Shown here: positions 1-5,219 of the stretch, in pieces
Numbering within the stretch: the first letter of the stretch is position 1
Layout: the number at the start of each line of letters is the position of its first letter
Assembly (NCBI GenBank): GCA_937141995.1
Contig: CAKZQX010000700.1
Location: 1 to 5,587, forward strand
Direction: 5' to 3'
Length of the DNA: 5,587 nt
DNA from: an uncultured Chloroflexaceae bacterium
Lineage (GTDB): Bacteria; Chloroflexota; Chloroflexia; Chloroflexales; Chloroflexaceae
Notes under the pieces: model-generated
What the model saw: only the letters and a program-made list of their open reading frames with translations
What the model was told of the DNA's origin: nothing
Databases searched by the model: none
Translations under genes and position numbers: made by a program

Positions 1-648
1 AAAACCCCAGATCACACCGGCACCAACCGCCGAGATTGCCATAGGCAAGAAGATCAGCGACTTCGCCGTGGTCTCTTCCCAGCCGCGCAGACGGTCAGCC
101 AGCACTGCAATCAGGAGCCCGAACGAGACAGCGATAGCCGTTACCAGGATGATCCAGAGGACATTGTTGCGCAGCGCGATCTGCATATCCGGGTCGGTAA
201 AGGCAAAGATATAGTTATCCAGCCCGACAAAGTTGTTCGAGCGCGCATCAAGAAAGCTGATGTAAATCGTGTTGAGCGCCGGGTAGACCAGGAAGACGGT
301 CAGAATGACCATCGCCGGCCCGACAAAGAGATAGGGGCGCAGGGCATCCCGCAGGCGGATTGGCAGTTGCTCAATCAGGTAATTTGTACCAATATACAAT
401 GCCCAGACACCGCCGACGCCGACAATCAGCGCAACCAACCCGACGATCAGCTTGTTCGCGTCGCTGTCGCGCATAAAGATAAAGCTTTGCCACAAAACGA
501 CAAATGTGATCAGTGGGACAACCAGCGCAACCAGCAGGCGCAGTGGTCCAGTGGTTAACCACTCCTGCACGCTGTTGTTGGGTCCCGATCCTCCGGACGC
601 ACTCTGGCGTTGGGAGATGGTTCCTCTACTCTGTTCTTGCTGTGCCAT
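1..648 (-). CDS. Carbohydrate ABC transporter permease, MalF/AglF-like (N-terminal 216 residues, cut by window edge)
   Basis: This is one of the two membrane subunits of a sugar-import ABC transporter, forming the translocation channel in the cytoplasmic membrane. The reading frame is open from ATG at 648 to the window edge, exactly 216 codons, so the C-terminal half with the ATPase-contacting EAA loop is not visible. A hydrophilic tail (residues 1-30) is followed by hydrophobic segments near 36-58, 66-91, 105-130, 162-184 and 196-215. The stretches LRPYLFVGPA (103-112), FVGLDNY (140-146), ALRNNVLW (158-165) and AKSLIFLPMAIS (195-206) match what I know of alpha-glucoside permeases of the AglF type, which also carry extra N-terminal helices before the MalF core. 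The start is fixed by a strong ribosome binding site. It lies downstream of a matching AglE-like binding protein. The substrate class is inferred from family resemblance only; a MalG/AglG partner is expected beyond position 1. Confidence 0.9.
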   Translation of the reverse strand, partial: MAQQEQSRGTISQRQSASGGSGPNNSVQEWLTTGPLRLLVALVVPLITFVVLWQSFIFMRDSDANKLIVGLVALIVGVGGVWALYIGTNYLIEQLPIRLRDALRPYLFVGPAMVILTVFLVYPALNTIYISFLDARSNNFVGLDNYIFAFTDPDMQIALRNNVLWIILVTAIAVSFGLLIAVLADRLRGWEETTAKSLIFLPMAISAVGAGVIWGF

Positions 649-650
649 CG

Positions 651-660
651 TTTCCTCCTT
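651..660 (-). promoter_or_regulatory. Strong Shine-Dalgarno site of the permease gene
   Basis: On the minus strand the sequence AAGGAGGAAA ends two bases before the ATG at 648. This near-perfect Shine-Dalgarno match fixes the permease start and indicates efficient translation initiation, independent of the distant upstream lipoprotein gene. Confidence 0.85.
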
Positions 661-715
661 GCACTAACGTCACTGTCAGAAACTGTCTTCTCCATACTCT
701 TCAGGAGGGAGTAGG

Positions 716-748
716 GCGGCAGGGACACGGTATCCCGTGCCCCGCCGC
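716..748. other. GC-rich stem-loop in the permease leader
   Basis: The arms are GCGGC-A-GGG-A-CACGG (716-730) and CCGTG-CCC-C-GCCGC (735-748), around a TATC loop. There are 13 pairs, one mismatch (721/743) and one bulge (725). A run of four T follows on the plus strand only (750-753), so it resembles a terminator for plus-strand transcription, yet no plus-strand gene ends here. On the minus-strand mRNA it would be a stable hairpin about 70 nt before the permease start. There it could protect a processed 5' end, but that role is inference. Confidence 0.55.
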
Positions 749-792
749 GTTTTGTCTATTCCTTTGACAAGATTGATTTACACGAATTACGC

Positions 793-836
793 GGTCCCTG
801 ACCTGAAAGGTCTTTCAGCCTCCGGCAGGGTGAAAG
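793..836. other. Cluster of mutually exclusive short hairpins
   Basis: Several inverted repeats overlap here and compete. GGTC (793-796) can pair with GACC (800-803), which can also pair with GGTC (809-812). CTGAAAG (803-809) pairs with CTTTCAG (812-818), while CTTTCA (812-817) can instead pair with TGAAAG (831-836), enclosing GCC-TCC-GGC. Read as minus-strand RNA, this is a three-segment arrangement of the kind seen in attenuators. It lies between lipoprotein 1 and the permease. A regulatory role is inferred from architecture alone. Confidence 0.35.
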
Positions 837-844
837 AAACCCGA

Positions 845-889
845 TCTTTTTTCAAAAACATTCACGACGTGAATGTTTTTGAAAAAAGA
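845..889. terminator. 45-bp perfect palindrome, probable bidirectional terminator or transcript-end stabiliser after lipoprotein 1
   Basis: Arms of 22 bases (845-866 and 868-889) are exactly complementary around a single central A at 867. The core CATTCACG is preceded by five A (854-858), and its complement is followed by five T (876-880). Each strand therefore ends a hairpin in a U run, which is how bidirectional intrinsic terminators look; outer T and A runs extend the stem. It lies about 90 bp past the lipoprotein 1 stop and about 200 bp before the permease start. Partial termination here would give more binding protein than permease, as is common in sugar ABC operons. Confidence 0.7.
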
Positions 890-978
890 AGAAAAGGAGT
901 ACCATGCTGCCGCAGGCGATTCTGCCGTTCTCTGAATGAAACGCCCGGTTTGATGAACCACCGCGTAACTCGTGTGAT

Positions 979-2316
979 TTACGGCCAACTGGTGTCGATA
1001 TCTTCCAGGATGGGACCAAGCTCATCACCGCTGATGTAGTCCACCACACCGGCCCAGAATGTACCGGCTCCAACTTCACCCGGCATCAGGTCACTGCCGT
1101 CGAAGCGAACGGAGTCGGCCTCCAGCAGGATCTCGGCGATGCCACGATTGGCCTCATCAAACCAGTCCAGGCTGGCATCCTCGTGCGGTGAGAGGAAGAC
1201 GCCGCGCTCAATCGCCGGGCGAATCGACTCGGCGGTGGTCAGGTACTCCATCACCTGCCGCACTTCGGGGCGATCGTTGTACATTGAGTAGATATCGCCA
1301 CCGACCAGAACCGGCTCACCATACTCTTCCTCAATCGCCGGGAAGTAGAAGTAGTTCAGGTCGCCCTCCGGCCCGATCGTCAGATCCGGGTAATCCTCCG
1401 CCAGCCAGCCCGGCATATAGCTACCCTGCTTCGCCATGTAGGCGTCCCCCTCGATCAGCGCGACACCCGTATCGAAGAAGGGCGTCTCCAGCGTCGTAAG
1501 CGTCCCACCAAAGACATACTGCTCATTGAGCAGGAAGTTGCCCATAATCTCCCAGGCATTGCGCACTTCGTCGGAGGCAAACAGCAGCCGGTCGTCCGGG
1601 TCCACCGGCGTGGTCCAGCGGTCGTAGTTCTCCAGCGAGGTCGTCCGCAGCATGATGTCTTCAATCCAGTCGGTACCGACCCAGCCGGTGGCATTCCCGC
1701 TCTCCATCGGGGCATACCAGGGTGAGCCGCCATCGGCGACAATCCGGTCGGTCAGGGCCAGCAACTCGTCCCAGGTGGTGGGGACTTCATAGCCGGCTTC
1801 TTCAAAGGCCGCCGGGGAGTACCAGACCAGACTCTTGACGATGGCGCGGTTCCAGACGCCGATCATCTTGCCGTCGGCGGTGGTCGCCATATCCAGCCAG
1901 CTCTGGTTATACTGATTCTGGAGATAGTCCAGTTCCATGAAGGTGGTAACATCAACCGCTTCATTGGCAAAGCGCTTCATCAAGCCGGGTTGGGGAAAGC
2001 CCGCGATATCGGGGGGATCGCCCGCCTCGATGCGGGTAGCCACCAGCACCTCAAAGTCGCTGGCCCCCTGGTAGTTGACCTCGATGCCGGTCTCCTCTTC
2101 AAACGCCTCGAAGCCGGCCTCAAACGCCTCGACTTCGCCCGGCTCGGTATAGGCCCCAAAGATCGTTACGACATTTTCGCCGGTTGCCTGTTCTGTTGTA
2201 CCACCTTCAGTGGTAGCATCATCTCCCGTTTCGGCCTCACCGCCGCCACCACCGCAGGCAGCCACGATCAAACTGAGGAGGAGGAGTAGAGTAAATATGG
2301 AACTTTTCCGAAGCAT
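979..2316 (-). CDS. Extracellular sugar-binding lipoprotein 1 of an ABC transporter (AglE-like)
   Basis: This 445-residue protein is the solute-capturing component of the ABC importer encoded next to it. The N-terminus has basic residues (R3, K4), a hydrophobic run (7-20) and a lipobox VAAC with the lipidated Cys at 21, followed by a Gly/acid/Thr-rich linker to about residue 48. The mature domain starts with VVTIFGAYTEPG. Motifs such as EAGDPPDIAGFPQPG, KSLVWYSPAAFEEAGYEVP and GTDWIEDIMLRT are characteristic of alpha-glucoside (AglE-type) family 1 binding proteins as I know them. The ATG at 2316 is chosen over an in-frame TTG at 2340 because it sits at the right distance from GGAG (2327-2330) and gives a canonical signal peptide. 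Residues of roughly 139-325 are encoded by DNA identical to lipoprotein 2. The actual ligand cannot be read from sequence. Confidence 0.93.
   Translation of the reverse strand: MLRKSSIFTLLLLLSLIVAACGGGGGEAETGDDATTEGGTTEQATGENVVTIFGAYTEPGEVEAFEAGFEAFEEETGIEVNYQGASDFEVLVATRIEAGDPPDIAGFPQPGLMKRFANEAVDVTTFMELDYLQNQYNQSWLDMATTADGKMIGVWNRAIVKSLVWYSPAAFEEAGYEVPTTWDELLALTDRIVADGGSPWYAPMESGNATGWVGTDWIEDIMLRTTSLENYDRWTTPVDPDDRLLFASDEVRNAWEIMGNFLLNEQYVFGGTLTTLETPFFDTGVALIEGDAYMAKQGSYMPGWLAEDYPDLTIGPEGDLNYFYFPAIEEEYGEPVLVGGDIYSMYNDRPEVRQVMEYLTTAESIRPAIERGVFLSPHEDASLDWFDEANRGIAEILLEADSVRFDGSDLMPGEVGAGTFWAGVVDYISGDELGPILEDIDTSWP
1343..1904 (-). repeat. 562-bp direct repeat, copy 1, inside lipoprotein 1 gene
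   Basis: By base-by-base reading this stretch is identical to 4185-4746, at a constant offset of 2842. It is bounded by mismatches at 1342/4184 (G versus A) and 1905/4747 (G versus C). Identity covers silent codon positions as well, unlike the rest of the two genes. Confidence 0.95.
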
Positions 2317-2341
2317 TGTCTTACGTCTCCATTGATTCAAC

Positions 2342-2360
2342 TGTAGCTTACGTCGCTACA
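2342..2360. promoter_or_regulatory. Inverted repeat in the leader of lipoprotein 1, possible degenerate LacI-type operator
   Basis: TGTAGC (2342-2347) and GCTACA (2355-2360) form a perfect 6-bp inverted repeat over a 7-base spacer. On the minus strand, bases 2363-2348 align with the leader operator of lipoprotein 2 (ATGTAGCGACGTAAGC against ATGCAGCGATGCAAGT). Twelve of 16 bases match, and all four differences are C/T changes. Compared with that site the CG-centred symmetry is lost, while this different symmetry appears. Binding by the neighbouring repressor is inference. Confidence 0.45.
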
Positions 2361-2373
2361 TTGACGAATATCC

Positions 2374-2391
2374 ATAGCAAGAATCAGACCA
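2374..2391 (-). promoter_or_regulatory. Promoter-region block shared by both lipoprotein genes, copy 1
   Basis: The plus-strand sequence ATAGCAAGAATCAGACCA occurs identically at 5193-5210, at similar distance from the other lipoprotein start (58 versus 53 bp). Read on the minus strand, a weak -10 candidate (TATGGA, 2371-2376) lies at its downstream edge; no clear -35 is visible. Such conservation in non-coding DNA suggests that the promoter or a regulator site was duplicated together with the gene. Confidence 0.5.
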
Positions 2392-2433
2392 ACGATAGAA
2401 CAATTCACCAATCTCAGGTTGCGTTACCGGGCC

Positions 2434-3465
2434 TCACCTCCTCTCAGCGTCTGACGATAGTTTACGGGGCGCTGCGGTTGTGCGGCGGATGACCAGTTCA
2501 ACCGGCATCCGCTCACTGACCGGGTCAGTATCAAGATTACCCAGCCGTTCCAGCAGCAGCTCTACCCCACGCGCCCCCGTCTCAAAGAGCGGCTGGCGGA
2601 TGGTCGTAAGCCCCAGATATTCGGCGATTTCGATATCGTCGTATCCGATAACCGAGAGATCATCGGGCACGCGCAGATGGATATCATGGGCAGCTTCCAG
2701 AACGCCCAGTGCCTGGGTATCGCTGGCTGCGAAGATAGCGGTTGGTGCTCTGTCCAGGGAGAGCAGTTCGGTCGCCAGGCGGCGCGCTTCATAGCGGCCA
2801 TGCATGCCGGAACGGTGGTAGGACTCGCAGAACGGCATCCCGGCATCGGTCAGCGCCTGGCGATAGCCGGCATAGCGATCACGGCTGCTGGTGAAGTTGA
2901 AGGGATCGGTCAGCGGATCACTGATGTAGGCGATGCGCTCGTGCCCCAGGTCAAGCAGATGGCGGGTAGCGATATAGCCGCCCTGCTGATCATCAATAAA
3001 GACGCAGGTCATGCCGGCGACATAGGTGTCGATCAACACAACCGCCACGCCCGGCTGTTGCAGGGCAGTAACTTCTTCGGGATGGGGCGCAAGCGAAATG
3101 ATCAGCACGCCATCGGAACGTTCTTTGCGCGGCAGGTCGCGCAGGCAGATATCGCGCCGCTCAACCGTTTCGACATTGCAGACGATCAGTTGGTAGCCGC
3201 TATCAGCGAGGTTGGCCTCGACTCCACGCAACCGCTCCACGACGGAGGGCCGCGTAAAAAAGGGCGCAATCGTTGTAACAGTCAGGGTTTTACCCAGGGA
3301 GAGGCTGCGGGCCGCCTGGTGTGGTGTATAACGTAGCTCGGCAATAACATTAAGGACACGCTGACGGGTTGCCGGACTCACCAGGGGGCTATTGTTCACC
3401 ACCCGGGAGACCGTTGCAAGACCAACGCCGGCTCGCTCCGCAACATCGCGAATTGTGGCACTCAT
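2434..3465 (-). CDS. LacI-family transcriptional repressor of the sugar-uptake locus
   Basis: This 343-residue DNA-binding regulator has typical LacI/GalR family length. Residues 4-24 (TIRDVAERAGVGLATVSRVVN) form the helix-turn-helix with recognition helix starting near L16. Residues 46-57 are the hinge, where L55 aligns with the LacI leucine that inserts into the central CpG of the operator. The rest is a periplasmic-binding-protein-like effector domain, including IGYDDIEIAEYLGLTTIRQP, the usual C-terminal signature. The ATG at 3465 gives the standard family N-terminus; an in-frame GTG at 3471 would add two residues. No good ribosome binding site is seen before either. Lying between two AglE-like lipoprotein genes, it probably controls them and itself, released by the imported sugar or a derivative. 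The effector identity is not determinable here. Confidence 0.93.
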   Translation of the reverse strand: MSATIRDVAERAGVGLATVSRVVNNSPLVSPATRQRVLNVIAELRYTPHQAARSLSLGKTLTVTTIAPFFTRPSVVERLRGVEANLADSGYQLIVCNVETVERRDICLRDLPRKERSDGVLIISLAPHPEEVTALQQPGVAVVLIDTYVAGMTCVFIDDQQGGYIATRHLLDLGHERIAYISDPLTDPFNFTSSRDRYAGYRQALTDAGMPFCESYHRSGMHGRYEARRLATELLSLDRAPTAIFAASDTQALGVLEAAHDIHLRVPDDLSVIGYDDIEIAEYLGLTTIRQPLFETGARGVELLLERLGNLDTDPVSERMPVELVIRRTTAAPRKLSSDAERR

Positions 3466-3482
3466 TGGCACTATTTTGTTCA

Positions 3483-3511
3483 GTTATTGCAAAAAGAACA
3501 ACCTTATGCAA
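3483..3511 (-). promoter_or_regulatory. Weak candidate proximal promoter of the LacI-family gene
   Basis: On the minus strand TTGCAT (3506-3511), a 17-base spacer and AATAAC (3483-3488) could be -35 and -10 elements, giving a short leader. The matches are only 3 of 6 and 4 of 6, so this is far weaker than the distal promoter. It is noted because the -35 lies inside the palindrome at 3500-3520. Confidence 0.2.
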
Positions 3512-3520
3512 AGGTTGCAT
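3500..3520. promoter_or_regulatory. Two overlapping palindromes upstream of the LacI-family gene, operator candidate
   Basis: AACCTT-ATGCA-AAGGTT (3500-3516) and ATGCAA-AGG-TTGCAT (3506-3520) are both perfect 6-bp inverted repeats and share bases. The second carries TGCA half-sites like those in the lipoprotein 2 leader site at 5166-5179, although the spacing differs by one base. It lies 35-55 bp before the repressor start codon. It may be an autoregulatory site or an mRNA leader hairpin. Confidence 0.4.
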
Positions 3521-3627
3521 GACGTCCGATAGAAACGAAAGGAACTATGAAAACGAAGAACAGTACACAGGACATTCTGCACGCTGCTCTTGAACCGTTG
3601 GGTCTGGTTATAAAGCTATCCGTTTAG

Positions 3628-3641
3628 TGGAAGCGTTTCCA
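3628..3641. promoter_or_regulatory. LacI-type operator overlapping the start of the repressor's own promoter
   Basis: TGGAAGCGTTTCCA is a CG-centred palindrome with one mismatched pair (6 of 7 pairs match), the classic shape of LacI/GalR family operators. It touches the last base of the -10 element (3641-3646) and covers the expected transcription start near 3634. A repressor bound here would block initiation. The most likely ligand is the adjacent repressor itself, but a global LacI-family regulator such as a CcpA-like protein cannot be excluded. Confidence 0.7.
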
Positions 3642-3669
3642 GTATACCACCGTGGCCCGTGGGCGTCAA
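3641..3669 (-). promoter_or_regulatory. Sigma-70-type promoter of the LacI-family gene
   Basis: On the minus strand TTGACG (3664-3669), a spacer of exactly 17 bases and TATACT (3641-3646) match the consensus at 5 of 6 and 5 of 6 positions. Transcription would start near 3634, giving a leader of about 170 nt before the ATG at 3465. It is the best promoter in the window and lies directly downstream of the lipoprotein 2 terminator. Confidence 0.75.
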
Positions 3670-3720
3670 GCGATTTCGGGAGAATCTGCACAGCATTTGC
3701 AAAGAGGCGTGAAGTGTGAA

Positions 3721-3734
3721 ACGTGCGACGTGCG
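3721..3734. repeat. Two tandem copies of a 7-bp unit
   Basis: ACGTGCG occurs twice in direct succession (3721-3727 and 3728-3734), in non-coding DNA beside the terminator. Together with the 7-bp units at 3804-3824 it suggests heptamer-type short tandem repeats. Confidence 0.5.
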
Positions 3735-3755
3735 GCGTCAGCTTGCAAGATGATG

Positions 3756-3800
3756 AAAACCTCCCGCAGATTGATTCTGATCAAACCTGCGGGAGGTTTT
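3756..3800. terminator. Strong intrinsic terminator after lipoprotein 2, usable in both directions
   Basis: AAAACCTCCCGCAG (3756-3769) pairs perfectly with CTGCGGGAGGTTTT (3787-3800), 14 bp with a GC-rich core. On the minus strand the hairpin ends in four U and starts in four A, and the same holds on the plus strand. The 17-base loop has a second small stem, TTGAT (3771-3775) with ATCAA (3780-3784) around TCTG. It lies about 20 bp past the lipoprotein 2 stop and insulates the repressor promoter from read-through. Confidence 0.88.
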
Positions 3801-3803
3801 CAC

Positions 3804-3824
3804 GGACTACAGACTACGGCCTAC
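3804..3824. repeat. Three degenerate 7-bp tandem units at the lipoprotein 2 stop codon
   Basis: GGACTAC, AGACTAC and GGCCTAC follow one another, and the last overlaps the minus-strand TAG stop at 3821-3823. Each unit carries another TAG on the minus strand, so slippage here would hardly change the protein end. Confidence 0.5.
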
Positions 3825-5140
3825 GGCCAACTGGCGTCAATATCTTCCAGGATGGGACCGAGTTCGTCGCCGCTCAGATAGTCCACTACGCCACTCCAGA
3901 AAGTCGCCGCGCCAACCTCACCCGGCATCAGGTCGCTGCCGTCGAAGCGGACGGAGTCGGCGTTTAGCAGGATCTCGGCAATCCCTCGATTGGCCTCGTC
4001 AAACCAGGCCAGATCAACATCCTCGTGGGGTGAGAGGAAGACGCCTGCTTCAATCGCCGGACGCACCGACTCGGCGGTGGTCAGGTACTCCATCACCTGC
4101 CGGACGGCGGGGCGATCATCGTACATCGAGTAGACATCACCACCGACCAGCACGGGTGAACCATACTCTTCCTCAATCGCCGGAAAGTAGAAGTAGTTCA
4201 GGTCGCCCTCCGGCCCGATCGTCAGATCCGGGTAATCCTCCGCCAGCCAGCCCGGCATATAGCTACCCTGCTTCGCCATGTAGGCGTCCCCCTCGATCAG
4301 CGCGACACCCGTATCGAAGAAGGGCGTCTCCAGCGTCGTAAGCGTCCCACCAAAGACATACTGCTCATTGAGCAGGAAGTTGCCCATAATCTCCCAGGCA
4401 TTGCGCACTTCGTCGGAGGCAAACAGCAGCCGGTCGTCCGGGTCCACCGGCGTGGTCCAGCGGTCGTAGTTCTCCAGCGAGGTCGTCCGCAGCATGATGT
4501 CTTCAATCCAGTCGGTACCGACCCAGCCGGTGGCATTCCCGCTCTCCATCGGGGCATACCAGGGTGAGCCGCCATCGGCGACAATCCGGTCGGTCAGGGC
4601 CAGCAACTCGTCCCAGGTGGTGGGGACTTCATAGCCGGCTTCTTCAAAGGCCGCCGGGGAGTACCAGACCAGACTCTTGACGATGGCGCGGTTCCAGACG
4701 CCGATCATCTTGCCGTCGGCGGTGGTCGCCATATCCAGCCAGCTCTCATTATACTGGTTCTGAAGATACTCCAATTCCATAAAGGTCGTGACATCAACCG
4801 CTTCATTGGCAAAGCGCTTCATCAAGCCAGGCTGAGGGAAGCCCGCGATATCAGGGGGATCGCCCGCCTCGATGCGGGTAGCCACCAGCACCTCAAAGTC
4901 GCTAGCCCCCTGGTAGTTGACCTCGACACCGGTCTCCTCCTCCAGGGTTTCAAACCCGGCCTCAAACGCTTCCACATCACCCGGTTCTGTATACGCGCCA
5001 AATACCGTTACCACATTTTCATCGACAGGCTGACCGTCAGCCCCCTCATCTTCTCCCGTTTCGGCCTCGCCGCCGCCACAGGCAGCCAGCATCAGACCAA
5101 AGATGACGAGCAGGACAAACAACGGGGTTTTGCGAAACAT
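3821..5140 (-). CDS. Extracellular sugar-binding lipoprotein 2 of an ABC transporter (AglE-like), paralogue of lipoprotein 1
   Basis: This 439-residue solute-binding lipoprotein is colinear with lipoprotein 1 and differs in length only in the linker (six residues shorter). R3 and K4, a hydrophobic run to residue 20 and lipobox LAAC with Cys at 21 form a lipoprotein signal. An acidic Gly-rich linker runs to about residue 42, then VVTVFGAYTEPG opens the binding domain. The ATG at 5140 is chosen because GGAGG (5149-5153) lies eight bases upstream; in-frame starts further up (5155 and 5404) would add residues unlike a signal peptide. Residues of roughly 133-319 are identical to lipoprotein 1 at DNA level, while both ends have diverged. 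No permease follows it directly, since a terminator and the repressor gene come next, so it probably shares the permeases of lipoprotein 1. The sugar is unknown, probably an alpha-glucoside type by family. Confidence 0.93.
   Translation of the reverse strand: MFRKTPLFVLLVIFGLMLAACGGGEAETGEDEGADGQPVDENVVTVFGAYTEPGDVEAFEAGFETLEEETGVEVNYQGASDFEVLVATRIEAGDPPDIAGFPQPGLMKRFANEAVDVTTFMELEYLQNQYNESWLDMATTADGKMIGVWNRAIVKSLVWYSPAAFEEAGYEVPTTWDELLALTDRIVADGGSPWYAPMESGNATGWVGTDWIEDIMLRTTSLENYDRWTTPVDPDDRLLFASDEVRNAWEIMGNFLLNEQYVFGGTLTTLETPFFDTGVALIEGDAYMAKQGSYMPGWLAEDYPDLTIGPEGDLNYFYFPAIEEEYGSPVLVGGDVYSMYDDRPAVRQVMEYLTTAESVRPAIEAGVFLSPHEDVDLAWFDEANRGIAEILLNADSVRFDGSDLMPGEVGAATFWSGVVDYLSGDELGPILEDIDASWP
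4185..4746 (-). repeat. 562-bp direct repeat, copy 2, inside lipoprotein 2 gene
   Basis: This is the identical partner of 1343-1904, in the same orientation and the same reading frame. The two copies enclose the repressor gene and the promoter region of lipoprotein 1, so crossing over between them would remove 2842 bp. Confidence 0.95.
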
Positions 5141-5165
5141 TCTGTTATCCTCCATTGGTATAAAC

Positions 5166-5179
5166 TTGCATCGCTGCAT
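5166..5179. promoter_or_regulatory. LacI-type operator candidate in the leader of lipoprotein 2
   Basis: TTGCATCGCTGCAT contains TGCA-N-CG-N-TGCA, a CG-centred palindrome with both half-sites intact, as LacI-family proteins usually bind. It lies between the promoter candidate and the start codon (5140), a position suited to blocking initiation or early elongation. The TGCA half-sites recall the palindrome upstream of the repressor gene (3506-3520). Confidence 0.5.
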
Positions 5180-5189
5180 ACGTGTGATT

Positions 5190-5210
5190 TTTATAGCAAG
5201 AATCAGACCA
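5190..5210 (-). promoter_or_regulatory. Promoter region of lipoprotein 2 with the shared 18-bp block
   Basis: On the minus strand TATAAA (5190-5195) is a good -10 candidate (5 of 6); the expected -35 position is poor (AGTCCC at 17 bases), so an activator may be needed. The 18 bases at 5193-5210 are identical to 2374-2391 upstream of lipoprotein 1 and overlap this -10. Confidence 0.5.
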
Positions 5211-5219
5211 GCGGGACTA

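Larger units (their letters stand above)
775..980. repeat. Imperfect inverted repeat pair bracketing the lipoprotein-permease intergenic region
   Basis: Bases 961-977 (CCGCGTAACTCGTGTGA) match the reverse complement of 778-794 (CCGCGTAATTCGTGTAA) at 15 of 17 positions. One of the two differences would be a G-U wobble in the minus-strand transcript, so fifteen continuous RNA pairs are possible. The right arm ends just beyond the lipoprotein 1 stop codon (979-981). The enclosed region holds the 45-bp palindrome. It could be a long-range mRNA stem or the ends of a very small mobile element; the sequence does not decide. Confidence 0.5.

Noticed and set aside
763..791. TTGACA on the plus strand (763-768) as a promoter -35
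   Set aside because: At the correct spacing only a poor -10 (TTACGC) is found, and no plus-strand gene follows.
1059..1499. Plus-strand open frame of 146 codons opposite lipoprotein 1 (and a similar one at 4030-4341)
   Set aside because: The product is rich in Arg, Ser and Pro, as is typical of the antisense of a GC-rich gene. It exists in both paralogues only because their coding DNA is identical.
2677..3336. Plus-strand open frame of 219 codons opposite the LacI-family gene
   Set aside because: It lies entirely within a clearly recognisable gene on the other strand and shows no family motif or ribosome binding site.
3504..3575. 23-residue hydrophobic minus-strand frame in the repressor leader, possible leader peptide
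   Set aside because: No ribosome binding site and no run of regulatory codons; short open frames are expected by chance in a leader of this size.
3547..3627. 26-codon plus-strand frame (begins MKTKNSTQD) with a weak AAAGGA upstream, ending next to the operator
   Set aside because: The spacing of the ribosome binding site is too short, no promoter faces this way, and nothing in the peptide is recognisable.
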